Shown here piece by piece: positions 54,625-64,000 of a stretch of 64,000 nt of DNA. The DNA lies in assembly GCF_020360975.1 (NCBI RefSeq), contig NW_025408685.1, positions 124,001-188,000 of the forward strand. The letters run 5' to 3'. Under the pieces are notes generated by a model. That model had not been told where the DNA came from. It worked only from the letters and a program-made list of their open reading frames with translations, and did no database searches. Source of the DNA: Hirsutella rhossiliensis (taxonomy: Eukaryota; Ascomycota; Sordariomycetes; Hypocreales; Ophiocordycipitaceae). The position numbers were made by a program, and so were the translations under genes. Every line of letters begins with the position of its first letter. Position 1 is the stretch's first letter.

Positions 54625-57600
54625 ATGGAAGCAGCCATGTCAAATGACCCCAGGTCTGGCGGAGACGCCCAGTCCCAAGACGAGGGCGTCTTCAAAAGGG
54701 GTCACGATGAAACTGTCGTGGAGAAGGTTGTCAGTGTTGACCTCCAAGCGTATTGATGACTTCACTTACAGAAGCATAGTATGGACAAGATATTGAAACG
54801 GAACACGCCCACGCCCTCGAGTCGTATGTAGTTTCTTGACGCTGTGACTGCCAAAGACTAACTCAAGTCGATAGACACCTCAATGCCACCGAGGATGATG
54901 TCCTCGAAGCCAAAGAGCTGGCTGCCTCCATGAGCCTCGAGAGTGTCCGCGCGGTAAGCGCCCTCATCTCAACACGTCCATTCCAATATCATTAACATGA
55001 AAGTCAGTTGATGACCAACGTACTGGCAATTCACGATGGTGATCCCAACTTTCCTTACCTGACAATCCAAAACATTAAAGAGTTTCTTGGTAAGACAGCA
55101 TAGTCGATCGATCTACTTGATATCCTCCTAATCTCGACCAGCCAACGACGATATCATGGCACACCCCGAAAAGCACGAGCAGCTTGTCGAGGAAATGAAG
55201 CTCGAGGCGGCCATCATTACGCACAACAGCCCCTATGCCGAGGTCCGCGCCGTCGTCGACAACCACGACGACCCTAGCATGCCCGTGTCGACGATTCGTG
55301 CCTGGACCCTGGGCTGCATGTTCAGCGTATTCTTGTCCTTTGTCAACCAGCTTTTCTCCATCCGCCAGCCGGCCATCAAGTTTGACACAAACATTGCCCA
55401 GCTTCTCGCCTTTCCTCGGCAAGGCCTGGGAGCGCTGGATGCCCCGGTACGAGTTTGCCCTTCCGTTTACGGGCACCAAGATCAACATAAACCCGGGCCC
55501 CTTCAACAAAAAGGAACACATGCTCATTGCAATCATGGCCAACACGTCCAGGAGCCTGCCGTATACAAACTACATCATCTGGACCCAGGTGCTGCCGCAG
55601 TATTTCAACCAGCAGTACGCGCGCAACTTTGGCTACATGTTCACCAATGCCTTTGCGACCAACTTCCTGGGCTACGGTCTTGCTGGCTTGACAAGAAAGT
55701 TTCTCGTCTACCCGTCATACTGCGTGTGGCCCATGTCCCTCGTCACCATTGCCCTCAACACGGCGCTGCACAAGGAATCCAACCAGCCCGTTCTGGGCCC
55801 TTTTAACAAGACATGGTCCATGTCGCGCTATCGCTTTTTCCTCGTTACCTTTGCGGCCATGTTTGTCTACTTCTGGTTCCCCAATTACATCTTCCAGGCC
55901 TTGTCGTACTTTACTTGGATGACTTGGATCGCGCCGGACAATATCAAACTGAATATCCTGACTGGCATGCAAAACGGACTTGGAGTAAGGATTTCTTCTT
56001 GGACAGCGGCCCGCTGAAAATGCTGACGCTGGTAGTTGTTCAACCCCATCCCGACCTTGGACTGGAACGTCATCTGCTTCAACACCGACCCTCTGGTAAG
56101 TCAATTCAAGAAATCAAGTCGATACGCATTCATTCTGACGCAGAATCAGATGGTACCGTCATTCACGACCTTCAACGCCGTGGCCGGCATGTTCATCACC
56201 GGCCTCTTTGTCCTGGCCGTGTGGTTTACAAATGTCTGGAACACGGGTTACCTGCCCATCAACACCAACCGTGTGTACGACCACTTTGGCAAAATGTACA
56301 ACGTCTCGCGCGCCCTCGACGAGCACGGCATGTTTGACCTAAAAAAGTACACGAACTACTCGGCCCCCTACATGGGCGCCGCCAACGCGCTTCTCTACGG
56401 CTGGTTCTTTGCCATTTACACGGCCATCCTGACGCACGTCATCCTGCACCAGCGGTACGAGATCAAAATGGGCTTCCGAACCTCTTCCGCGGCCTTCGCT
56501 TCCGCAAGAAGAAGGCGACGACCGAGACGGCCAACGAGCAGAGATCCGAGGGGGCGTATTCGGATGTGCACAACCGCTTGATGGCGGCGTATCCCGAAGG
56601 TACTGTTGCCCGCGACTGCTCACCCTTGCACAATTGCTCAAGCTTGTTCAGTTTCCGAGTGGTGGTACTTTGGCATCTTGGTCATCTCGGTCGTCTTTGG
56701 CGTCCTCGGCATCGCCCTGTGGCCTACGTACACCTCGCCAGCCGTGGTCCTGTACGGCATCGCCCTGTGCCTCATCTTTGTCATCCCCATTGGCGTGACG
56801 GTCAGCATGACGGGCATCGAGATTACCCTCAACGTCCTGGCCGAGTTTATCGGCGGCGTGATTGTGGAGGGGAATGCGCTGGCCATGAACTTTTTCAAGT
56901 CGTATGGGTGCGTCTCCCATCGCTGCAAACGATGAGCTGAAAATCTGACGTTGGGCCCCAGCTACGTGACCTGTGCCCACGCCATTTCCTTTGCCAACGA
57001 CTTGAAGCTTGCTCACTACGTCAAGGTAAGGCCGGAAGCCATGGTGCCGGAAGCCGTGGTGCTGGAAGCCATGCCGAGGAACTGATGATTGGCAGATCCC
57101 TCCCCGTGTCACCTTTGTCGGACAAATGCTTGCCACGCTCATTTCGACTCTCATCTGTACGGGAGTCATGAAATTCCAGGTACGTTGCCACCCAAACAAG
57201 CCGCCGGTCACGGGCACTCAGATTTGCGCAGATGGACATCAAGAACGTCTGCACAACGGCTGCGCCCATGAGGTTCCTGTGTCCCGGCCCCAACACATTC
57301 ATGACGGCCTCTGTCCTCTGGGGAACCATTGGCCCCGTCAAGGTATTTGGCATCAACGGGCAGTACAAGTGGCTGCTGATGGGGTTCCCGGTTGGCATCG
57401 TCCTCGTCACGGCCGTATGGGGGCTCAAGAAGATGTGGCCCAACTCGCGGGCGCTGCGGCAGATCCATGTCGTGGCCGCCATTGCCGGGTCGCTGCAGTG
57501 GGCGCCCTACAGCTTCTCGTACGCGTGGCCGGCCGTGCCCGTCGCGTGGTTCTCGTGGATCTACATCCGCGGGCGGTACCTGGCGCTGTGGTCCAAGTAC

Positions 57601-57813
57601 AACTTCGTGCTGTCGGCGTCGTTTTCGGCGGGCGTAGCCATCTCGGCCATCATCATGCTCTTCTCGGTCCAGTGGGCCGGCATCAAGATCGAGTGGTGGG
57701 GGAACACGCAGCCGTTTCAGGGCTGCGAGGAGACGGCCTGCACCGTCTATGCTCTGGCCGAGGGCGAGCGCTTCTTTCCCTGGTGGGACCGCACCAAGAC
57801 TCCTGCCCCGTAG
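54625..57813 (+). CDS. Oligopeptide transporter, OPT family (two apparent frameshifts)
   Basis: This is a proton-coupled small-peptide transporter of the plasma membrane by family. Exons: 54625-54729, 54780-54823, 54875-54953, 55008-55089, 55142-55984, 56036-56095, 56150-56599, 56652-56907, 56962-57025, 57096-57179, 57232-57813, about 880 aa. All ten introns are GT-AG and 50-75 nt. The cytosolic N-terminus is followed by many hydrophobic helices and the OPT signature NPGPFNKKEH. Near 55413 (LLAFP to LGKAWERW) one base is missing in a C-run, and near 56481 (MGF to NLFRGLRF) one in an A-run; adding one base at each restores the family reading. Splice sites and motifs are otherwise intact, so these may be sequencing errors. 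The exact first intron and the acceptor at 56143 or 56149 are less certain. Confidence 0.85.
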
Positions 57814-57888
57814 ATGCCACGCAGCAACCATGTTGGACTTTGATGCCCCAGGCAAATAAATGCATGATAAATTACCGCATCCCAACGT

Positions 57889-57930
57889 TACCATTCGTCA
57901 CCCCCCTTTGGGTAACACCCATTTGAACTA
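57889..57930. repeat. Degenerate extra piece of a family A pogo terminus
   Basis: CACCCCCCTTTGGGTAACACCC followed by ATTTGAACTA resembles the terminal repeat and the nearby TTTGAACTACATG of the element that starts at 57931. It could be the remnant of an earlier insertion or of a terminal rearrangement. Confidence 0.55.
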
Positions 57931-60120
57931 CATGCCCCACCCCCCTTTCGGTAACACCCACCTTTCGGTAGCGCATTTGAAAAATTCTCCACCAAAAGTC
58001 TACCATTTGAACTACATGAAATATGATCAGAACTTAACATTATAAACACAAAAAAATATCATTCCGTAGAGAAATGGACGCTCTTATATGTACCGGCGCT
58101 TTTTTACCATTCGCCCGGATCTGGTGGTGACTGGAAGGGCTTCGGGTGCCACCTTGACTTCGATCATTGAAGCTGTCTCCACCTCTGAGACCGCCTCCTC
58201 CTCTGTGTCAGAATTCAGCACAACGGCTATCTCTTGGCTTTTAATTTGGGGAATGGCTTCCTCAGCCACCAAAGCTGCACTGAGAGTCATGAACCGTCTG
58301 TTCGGGTTCGGAATTGCTCTCCTCTTCTTGCCTCTCTGCAGCCGGGCCACTTCTTCCTCTAGCTTCGCGATTCTGTTGCTGTGCTCGGCAAGCGTCTGTT
58401 CTTGGGCTTCAAAGCCTCTAGCTATCACGGCGTATCGTCTCCGGGTGCCAGGAGTCTTGTTCTTTCCGAAATCGCGAATCTGGCGGCTGTTTCTTGGCGT
58501 ATCATCAGAACCCAAAAATGGCGCGGACTTTGGAGACGTCTCTACAATGTCCGCGTGAATTTCTGGATGCCGCAATGCCTTGGATCGTGAGATCGGCCAA
58601 TTCCCAGTGACCCTCCAGCCGGACAATATATTCTTTGCCGTCATTCCAACCTCGCGCGCTTTAGCATATGCCCGTATAAAATTGACCTTATGAACAGGCG
58701 CAGAATCGGTCAAGCAGGTCAATTTCTGAAGTTCTTTCCGGTAAGCTGCCCTGGAGGCATTGAATACACCGTTATCTAACGGCTGGAGGCCATGAGAGCA
58801 GTGGGCAGGAAGGTAACAGCAATAAACGTTGTTCAAAAAGCATGTGGCCATCCATGCATCCTGGTCCCGGTTAACAGTAATTCCTACAGAGGTGGATAAA
58901 GAAACGCACCGTTGCATGACTTCCATGTCCATCTAATATGATCAGTCTAGCATCTGAGGCATCGGCTGGTCGCGTCTGGGGCAAATAGACCCTCTCAAGC
59001 CACTCAATAGCGATATGGTTGTCCGTCCATCCGTTGGGCGACGTTATGTAATGCCAGTCGGCTATTTTGCCGAATTCCGTCAAGAACCACTGTTTCTGAA
59101 GTTCTTTGCCCTTAAAGATAATGCCAGGGTAAGGACACGGCCGTCCGCGGTGATAGCTTCAATAAATGAGGTCCAGTTGCGGGACTGTGGCCCTTTCAGA
59201 AGGGCCTTCCGTTTTGGGTCTGCACTCCCAACCACAAGACTATCCAAACCTGGCAAAAGAGTCTGGTTAGTAAAAGTAATGAAAGACAAGCCAAATACTC
59301 ACCAAAGCCAGACATAATACCGCCTTCGTCAACATTCACGGTATTTTCTGGTTTAATCCATCCATACTCCTTTTCCCTGATATCGAAGAACCAGTGAACC
59401 GCCCGAGGCGTAAAAGCATTAAATCGATTAGCTTCCTGACGTCTCCCACGCTTGTTCTTGATGTCCGGATGGCGATTGATGAATTTAGAGACCCAGTTGC
59501 GCCCCACTGTCCGCTCGTTGTTCAGTTGCTTCATAACAGCCTCCACACATGCGCGGATCTGACTGTGGGAGGGAGCATAGCCGAGAGACTCTTGGCGGAG
59601 GATCCAAGAAACCAAGCGAGCTTCCTGAGACTTACTCAAGAGTTGACGAGGCTGGATCTGATCAGCCAGGGCTACCTGGCCTTTGAGTCTGTCGGAAATA
59701 GACTGCTGAGGTATGTCATACTTTTGGGCGGCGCGGTACTGCGACAAGCCGTTTTTTGTGACATCAGTTATCGCATTAGCCATAATATCCTCCGTATAAA
59801 TACTCCGAGGCCGCTTTAAGGTCATTTTGGTCATGTGGTGGAGGAATAACGAGAAGAATCATCGTCAGGAGGCGGAAGGAGATTAGGGGGTTGGATGGTA
59901 ATTTCGCGTGCAAGGTACGCACAGGCCACAGATCCCTGTACAAACATTCAACCATCGAAAAGTAGAATTCAATCAATCCTCTATCTACTCCAAGTGACGG
60001 CTTGTGAATATCTTCAAAGCTGGTTGGAATCGGTGTAAGTGAAATTGATGGTTTTTGGTGGGGATATTTTCTAATGCGCTACCGAAAGGTGGGTGTTACC
60101 GAAAGGGGGGTGGGGCATGG
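57931..60120 (-). mobile_element. pogo-like DDE element, family A, copy 2
   Basis: The ends are CATGCCCCACCCCCC (57931) and GGTGGGGCATGG (to 60120). TA flanks both ends (57929-57930 and 60121-60122). It differs from copy 1 by a small number of substitutions and by several homopolymer-length differences. It starts 117 bp after the transporter stop codon, in convergent orientation. Confidence 0.87.
58084..59834 (-). pseudogene. pogo-like transposase, family A copy 2
   Basis: This copy is better kept than copy 1. The HTH and CENP-B-like part is continuous (SHSQIRACVEAVMKQL is intact here and broken in copy 1). It reaches NVDEGGIMSGFG, where a short intron (GTGAGT to GCCAG) follows. The second intron after SHAT splices to MATCFLNNVYCCYLPAHCSH and QPLDNGVFNA. 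The C-terminal coiled-coil (EAQEQTLAEHSNRIAKLEEE) is complete to the stop at 58084. The one clear frame defect lies just before PGIIFKGKEL near 59135 and is shared with copy 1. Confidence 0.83.
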
Positions 60121-60122
60121 TA

Positions 60123-61110
60123 TCGTTCATATTGACGGCGAGGACTATGTTGAGTATCGTGTTCTGACCAAGCCATTCTGACGGTGTGGCTAACAGACAG
60201 ACCGACCGGCCGGAGCAGTCGGTCGGTTTGGGTGGTCTGAGATTATCTGACTGGACTGGTGTTCCTGTGATGCCATTGGTCCGTTCCACTCCTCGTCGAG
60301 GTGCCGTAGCGCGCTGGCTAGGTCCTCGGCCTGCAGCTCCCTCCGTCTTGGCATCTTTTCACCCACCCTGGCGCGTTTCCGCCCGGCCTGCCCACTACCA
60401 AGATGGCGTTTCCTCTTCTGCTCTTCTCTCGCCTGCCGTCTTATCACCGCTCTGCCTGCGTCCTGTTAGCTATCGCCGCCATGGACCTTCACCTCGCTCT
60501 ACGGCCGTACCTGCCGATGCGCTATCTCTGCCGCTAACAGGCGGCCCGGCTGCGGCGGGAGTTGTGGTAGAAGCCTCGGCCCTGCTGGCCGGCCGGGACT
60601 GGATGGCTCGCGGCGAGTGCTGGCTTCCGGCCGAGACTACGGCCGGGCTAGTCCCGCTCGACGGCGGCGAAGGGCCGGCAGCCCTCCATGTCGGCTGGGG
60701 CCGGATATCCTGCGGAGACATCCGGTTTCCGGCCAAGGCTGAACCTAAACCTATCCTGCTCGACGGCGGTGAAGGGCCGGCGGCCTTCCATGTCGGCTGT
60801 GGCCGAATGTTCCGCGGAACGTCCGAACTTCTCGTCGCCGGCGGCGAAGACCCGGCGGCCCTCCATATCGGTTGGGACCGGATATCCTGCGGAGCCCCCG
60901 GGCTTCCGGCCAAGGCTGAAACAAGCGGCCCGGCTGCAGCGGGAGTTGTGGCAGAAGCCTCGGCCCTACTGGCCGGCCGGGACTGGATGGCTCGGGGCGA
61001 CGGGCCTCAAATGGCTTCGGGCAACCTGTCAATTTCAAGCCGCTCGTCACGTCGACCGTTAACAGCACCACTGATGATTCGTGCCATCGTGGCGTGGTGG
61101 GAATAACTTC
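60123..61110. repeat. GC-rich region with degenerate ~80-120 bp repeats
   Basis: Units containing GGCGGCGAAGGGCCGGC, CTCCATGTCGGCTG and GGATATCCTGCGGAG recur about four times between 60650 and 60920, and GGCCCGGCTGC...GGGAGTTGTGG recurs at 60544 and 60930. Both strands are open over long stretches because of the GC content and repeats. A minus-strand stretch (ELQAEDLASALRHLDEEWNG) looks protein-like. It could be the first ORF of a LINE or a repetitive host sequence. Confidence 0.45.
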
Positions 61111-61432
61111 ACGCGACTACGCTTCTGCTTGCTATGTCTCAGATGCCTGCGGCCAACGGCACCAACCAGTACAGGTATAAATTTCCGACCACGGTCACTC
61201 ATTAGATAGAAGGAATCAAGCATTCTTTTGCCTACGGTTTTCCTCCCAAGTGTGTGACACCATTGCTACCATATTGATCGTGGCCAACGCGCGTTGTCCA
61301 ACGGATCTGTCAGAGGGAGCAGACTGACAGTCAAATCCACGCACATGTAAACCCTAGTGAAAGAGGCAGGTCAGACACAGGGACTTGAGTCAGGTATCGA
61401 TACAGTAGAGGAACATTGCCCTAACAGACCAG

Positions 61433-61774
61433 GTGGACGAGCTGCTCAGTACCTTCTTTCCACCCTTGCCTGCGAGAATCGAGGATGAGGGGGTGCGACC
61501 ACAGCGGAAAGCGGTACCCATGCCCGAGTTGACTTTGGGAGAGGTCGAGGAAAAGGTCATGACAGCGAAACCGTGGAAAGCACCCGGAGGAGATGAACTT
61601 CCGACAGCGGTATGGAGGCAACTTTGGCCGGTGGCAAAGGATCGGATATTTGCTCTCTTCGATGCATCTCTCCGAGACGGCGTGGTACCTCGCCAATGGA
61701 AAAACGCGAAAATTGTCCCACTGAAGAAGCCAGACAAAGACGAGTTCGTACGAGGTGAAATGCCAGTCAAATAA
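61433..61774 (+). pseudogene. Tad-like LINE reverse-transcriptase fragment
   Basis: The product contains LTLGEVEEKVMTAKPWKAPG, then GDELPTAVWRQLWP, then VVPRQWKNAKIVPLKKPDK. This is the conserved run-up to the reverse-transcriptase domain of Tad-type non-LTR elements (K-P-x-K-A-P-G-x-D, PxxWKxAxIxPLKKP). Only about 110 residues remain; the catalytic part is absent. Confidence 0.72.
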
Positions 61775-61780
61775 GCTATC

Positions 61781-62113
61781 TCAGCCGACGATTTGCCGCT
61801 GCAAGGCGCCTTTCACGTCATAATTAATGCCCGGGTTGCAATATCGGTCTTCATTTTGGTAAAATAGAATCGATTGAGGACGATTGAGGTCAATTTCATG
61901 TACGGGTTCTTCCTTTTCTTTTGCGTACAGGGTTCTTTTAGCGTCAGCAAGAACTTTTGAAATGTTCCTCCGTAGTGAAGATGTGTTTTCCATGCGAATT
62001 AGAGCACTATATTTGTCGCGAAGACCATTGCGCCACGCAGGCAAAAGTGGAACGCGCTCCGACAGGTGCGCTGCAATTAACACATATATCTGACAACCGC
62101 GTTTTTCCGACAA
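61781..62113 (-). CDS. Unrecognised 110-codon frame
   Basis: This continuous minus-strand frame starts MSEKRGCQIYVLIAAHLSER and is rich in charged residues (ADAKRTLYAKEKEEP). No family is recognised and codon structure alone does not prove expression. It may be a tail of a mobile-element protein. Confidence 0.25.
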   Translation of the reverse strand: MSEKRGCQIYVLIAAHLSERVPLLPAWRNGLRDKYSALIRMENTSSLRRNISKVLADAKRTLYAKEKEEPVHEIDLNRPQSILFYQNEDRYCNPGINYDVKGALQRQIVG

Positions 62114-62322
62114 TATTAGCCTAATGTGCGTGCCTAGATGTATGCCATGCGTGGTCTGCAGTGACTTAGGGAGGTCATCCTGGTACCCAGGGATACATAT
62201 ACAAATTAGGTGGCGGGGCCTGGCGTTGGACCGACGCTAAGGGGAAAGGTGCGAATAGGTTTTTGGTTTGTGCGAATAGCAGCACTCCAGAGAAAACCCA
62301 GGAAAGGGGCGGGAGCTCCTGA

Positions 62323-62372
62323 TGTCGAGAAGAAGGTCCGAACGAGTTGAGGTCTCTAGGTCTCTCTAGGTA
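62323..62372 (+). mobile_element. LTR start fragment, same family as 1516
   Basis: TGTCGAGAAGAAGGTCCG and the following 30 bases to CTCTCTAGG match 1516-1565. Similarity ends before the TATA box. Confidence 0.6.
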
Positions 62373-62599
62373 ATACAGCTTGAAACCAGGTAAGAAGGGA
62401 AGTCTGCAAACTGTTGTTTCTTCTTCCTAGACCACTGAGGGGTCCGGAGGATCTCCTATTCGAACGGGGACCCTTTGAGGAGTCCGGCATAACTATTACT
62501 GGCTCGGGGACCTCGAGAGACTGAACTATCGATCTCATAGCTAGAAGAGCTATTCGATCGGGGAGATGGAGCTGACGTTGCTGACGTAGATGACTTACG

Positions 62600-62912
62600 T
62601 GGTGCCTTGAGGAACGAGGAACGAGTGACGAAAGGTTCTTAGGGTTCCTCCCCGGGGAGAAACAAAATTCGCCATGCCTTGCCTTGAGGAACGAGGAACG
62701 AGTGCCTTGCCTTGAGGAACGAGGAACGAGTGACGAAAGGTTCTTAGGGTTCCTCCCCGGGGAGAAACAAAATTCGCCATGCCTTGAGGAACGTTAGTGA
62801 CGAAAAGGTTCTTCTGGTTCCTCCCCGGGGAGAAAGAAAAAAAAACACCGCCATCAATGCCTTGAGGAACGAGGAACGAGTGACGAAAGGTTCTTAGGGT
62901 GCCTTGAGGAAC
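62600..62912. repeat. Tandem repeat array of CCTTGAGGAACGA units
   Basis: About four units combine GCCTTGAGGAACGAGGAACG, AGTGACGAAAGGTTCTTAGG, GTTCCTCCCCGGGGAGAAA and an AT-rich spacer before CGCCATGCC. Units vary by internal duplication. Two related units occur at 981-1100. Confidence 0.7.
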
Positions 62913-63262
62913 GAAAGGCCTCTTCTTATCGCGCGACCACCCAACCCTATTTTTTTCCCCCCAAAACTCCCGTCCTCTGATTGGTCGGGTTCCTCCCTTT
63001 TGATTGGTCGGAAAGGAAATTATCATGGTTTGAAAGCTTCCCCGCAACCTCGACTGCTTACCGCTCCTTCCTCCGGCCTCCTTTTTTTCTGATGGAACGG
63101 CCCTGTTTCGTCCGCCCTCTCGGCCGCCTATCACTCCTAGCCGGGCCCTTTGCCTTTCTTTTGGGGTGTCTTGGAAGAAGACGTATAGAACTTGCCCCCG
63201 CCGAGGTTTTGTGAGAACGGTGGTTCTGCGGCTCGGGCCTAATGAGGAAATAGTTGGGCGTT
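62913..63262. other. Non-coding, 3' of the helicase fragment
   Basis: Two TGATTGGTCGG copies occur near 62975-63010. No frame with recognisable motifs was found. Confidence 0.35.
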
Positions 63263-64000
63263 CTATCTATTTATCCCCCCCCAGTCTCGTCTTGTCCCTC
63301 CCCGCGGCCCCGGGAGGTCATCGCCGAGCCAGCGTAGCGCCTCCCCGACGGTCCTCTCACTGAGCCTCTCTAGCCGTGCCTGCGCCGCCGTCATCTCCTC
63401 GGGCACCCTGTTCCCTACCAGGTCCCTCTCCGCACCTCCGACACGAGCATGATGCCGTCGAGCGTCGGGCACCGCGATAGCTGCACGTATAGGCTATACG
63501 GGTCGCACGGCGACGGTACCGCGCGCCCGTCGACGGTCGTCGTCCTCGCCCCCCGGAGCTCCAGCGCCACGCGCTCCAGCGTCCCGCCCTGCACCTTGTA
63601 GTCGGTGCAGGCGAAGGCCGCGGCGCACGGCAGGCCCCTCCGGCTAACGTCGTTCCGCTGCCACGGCCGCTTCCGCTGGGCCTGGATCTTGACGCTGATG
63701 GGCGTCAGCAGGATCGTCCCGGACGGCATCCCCACGAAGTGGAAATCCTTGGTCGTCTCCGAGGCCAGCACCATGCCGACCGGCGGCCCGAAGTGCATTG
63801 TCAGCTCCGCCGAGACCCGGTGGCCGGGGAAGGCCCGGTCGGGTATGACGTCGACCGCCGTGTACCCGGCCCCGTTCACTAGCTTCAGCCCCTGGTGCGT
63901 GTTCTGGTTCACGACGACCGGCATGCCGGGCACGAAGAGGAAGACGGCCGGCACCGGAGTCGCGCTGTCGTCGCCCTGGCCTAGCATCAGCACCGCCTCC
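63263..64000 (-). pseudogene. C-terminal part of a Pif1/Helitron-type helicase, running off the right edge
   Basis: The main frame (63415 to at least 63993) contains FLFVPGMPVVVNQNTHQG, the late Pif1 motif CTDYKVQGGTLERVALELRG and YVQLSRCPTLDGIMLVSEV, the last helicase motifs of Pif1-like enzymes, including those of Helitrons. The stop at 63415 follows RRGTW. A one-base shift in a G-run there would continue into DLVGNRVPEEMTAAQARLER (63263 onward), as in related proteins. The segment is GC-rich and shows little decay. The N-terminal Walker motifs lie outside the window, so a Helitron or a free-standing helicase cannot be distinguished. Confidence 0.75.

Noticed and set aside
60186..61106. 306-codon plus-strand frame
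   Set aside because: It lies in GC-rich repeats where both strands stay open. The sequence is internally repetitive without a known domain, so I list it as a repeat.

Overview
This window looks like a transposon-dense region of a filamentous ascomycete genome, probably a Sordariomycete (an inference). The genes that can be modelled have 45-76 nt GT-AG introns, often with a CTAAC-type branch site. Their products (an oligopeptide transporter, a MYND/pRiA4b-ORF3 protein, small secreted proteins) and the element types (Crypton, BED-finger hAT, fungal MULE, pogo, chromodomain Gypsy, Copia, Tad-like LINE, Pif1-like helicase) are all usual in such fungi. No rRNA, tRNA gene or CRISPR array was seen.

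Layout. 1-3000: a hAT fragment, short repeats and old LTR pieces. 3144-4430: a Crypton-type recombinase pseudogene, convergent with an intact MYND-finger gene (4415-5450). 7171-12224: a hAT element with a perfect 8-bp target duplication, itself split by a second hAT. 13835-14440: an intact secreted-protein gene, followed 25 bp later by pogo-family A copy 1. 16649-20895: an LTR and a decayed Copia. 21004-23007: a duplicated GC-rich repeat with a (TAAAC)n tail. 24463-30107: a complete Copia with identical LTRs, inserted in a cysteine-rich secreted-protein gene. 32178-39375: a chromodomain Gypsy. 39375-46380: a MULE holding a hAT, which holds two solo LTRs. 46400-51156: three copies of pogo family B in a row. 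52379-52877: a small secreted crystallin-like protein gene. 54625-57813: an OPT transporter gene. 57931-60120: pogo family A copy 2. 60123-64000: GC-rich repeats, a LINE reverse-transcriptase fragment and the C-terminal end of a Pif1-like helicase that runs off the window.

The resident genes appear to be the MYND protein, the 201-aa secreted protein, the crystallin-like protein, the OPT transporter and the disrupted cysteine-rich protein. Most of the rest is mobile DNA, and the nesting gives a relative order of insertions. Many reading frames, including the otherwise well-kept transporter, are broken by single missing bases, usually in short homopolymers. Some of these 'pseudogenes' may therefore be intact genes carrying sequencing or assembly errors. 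I found no clearly new defence or metabolic system. The most unusual items are the young Copia with a tRNA-Lys half-molecule primer site, the secreted gene it interrupts, and the multi-level element nests with matching target duplications.
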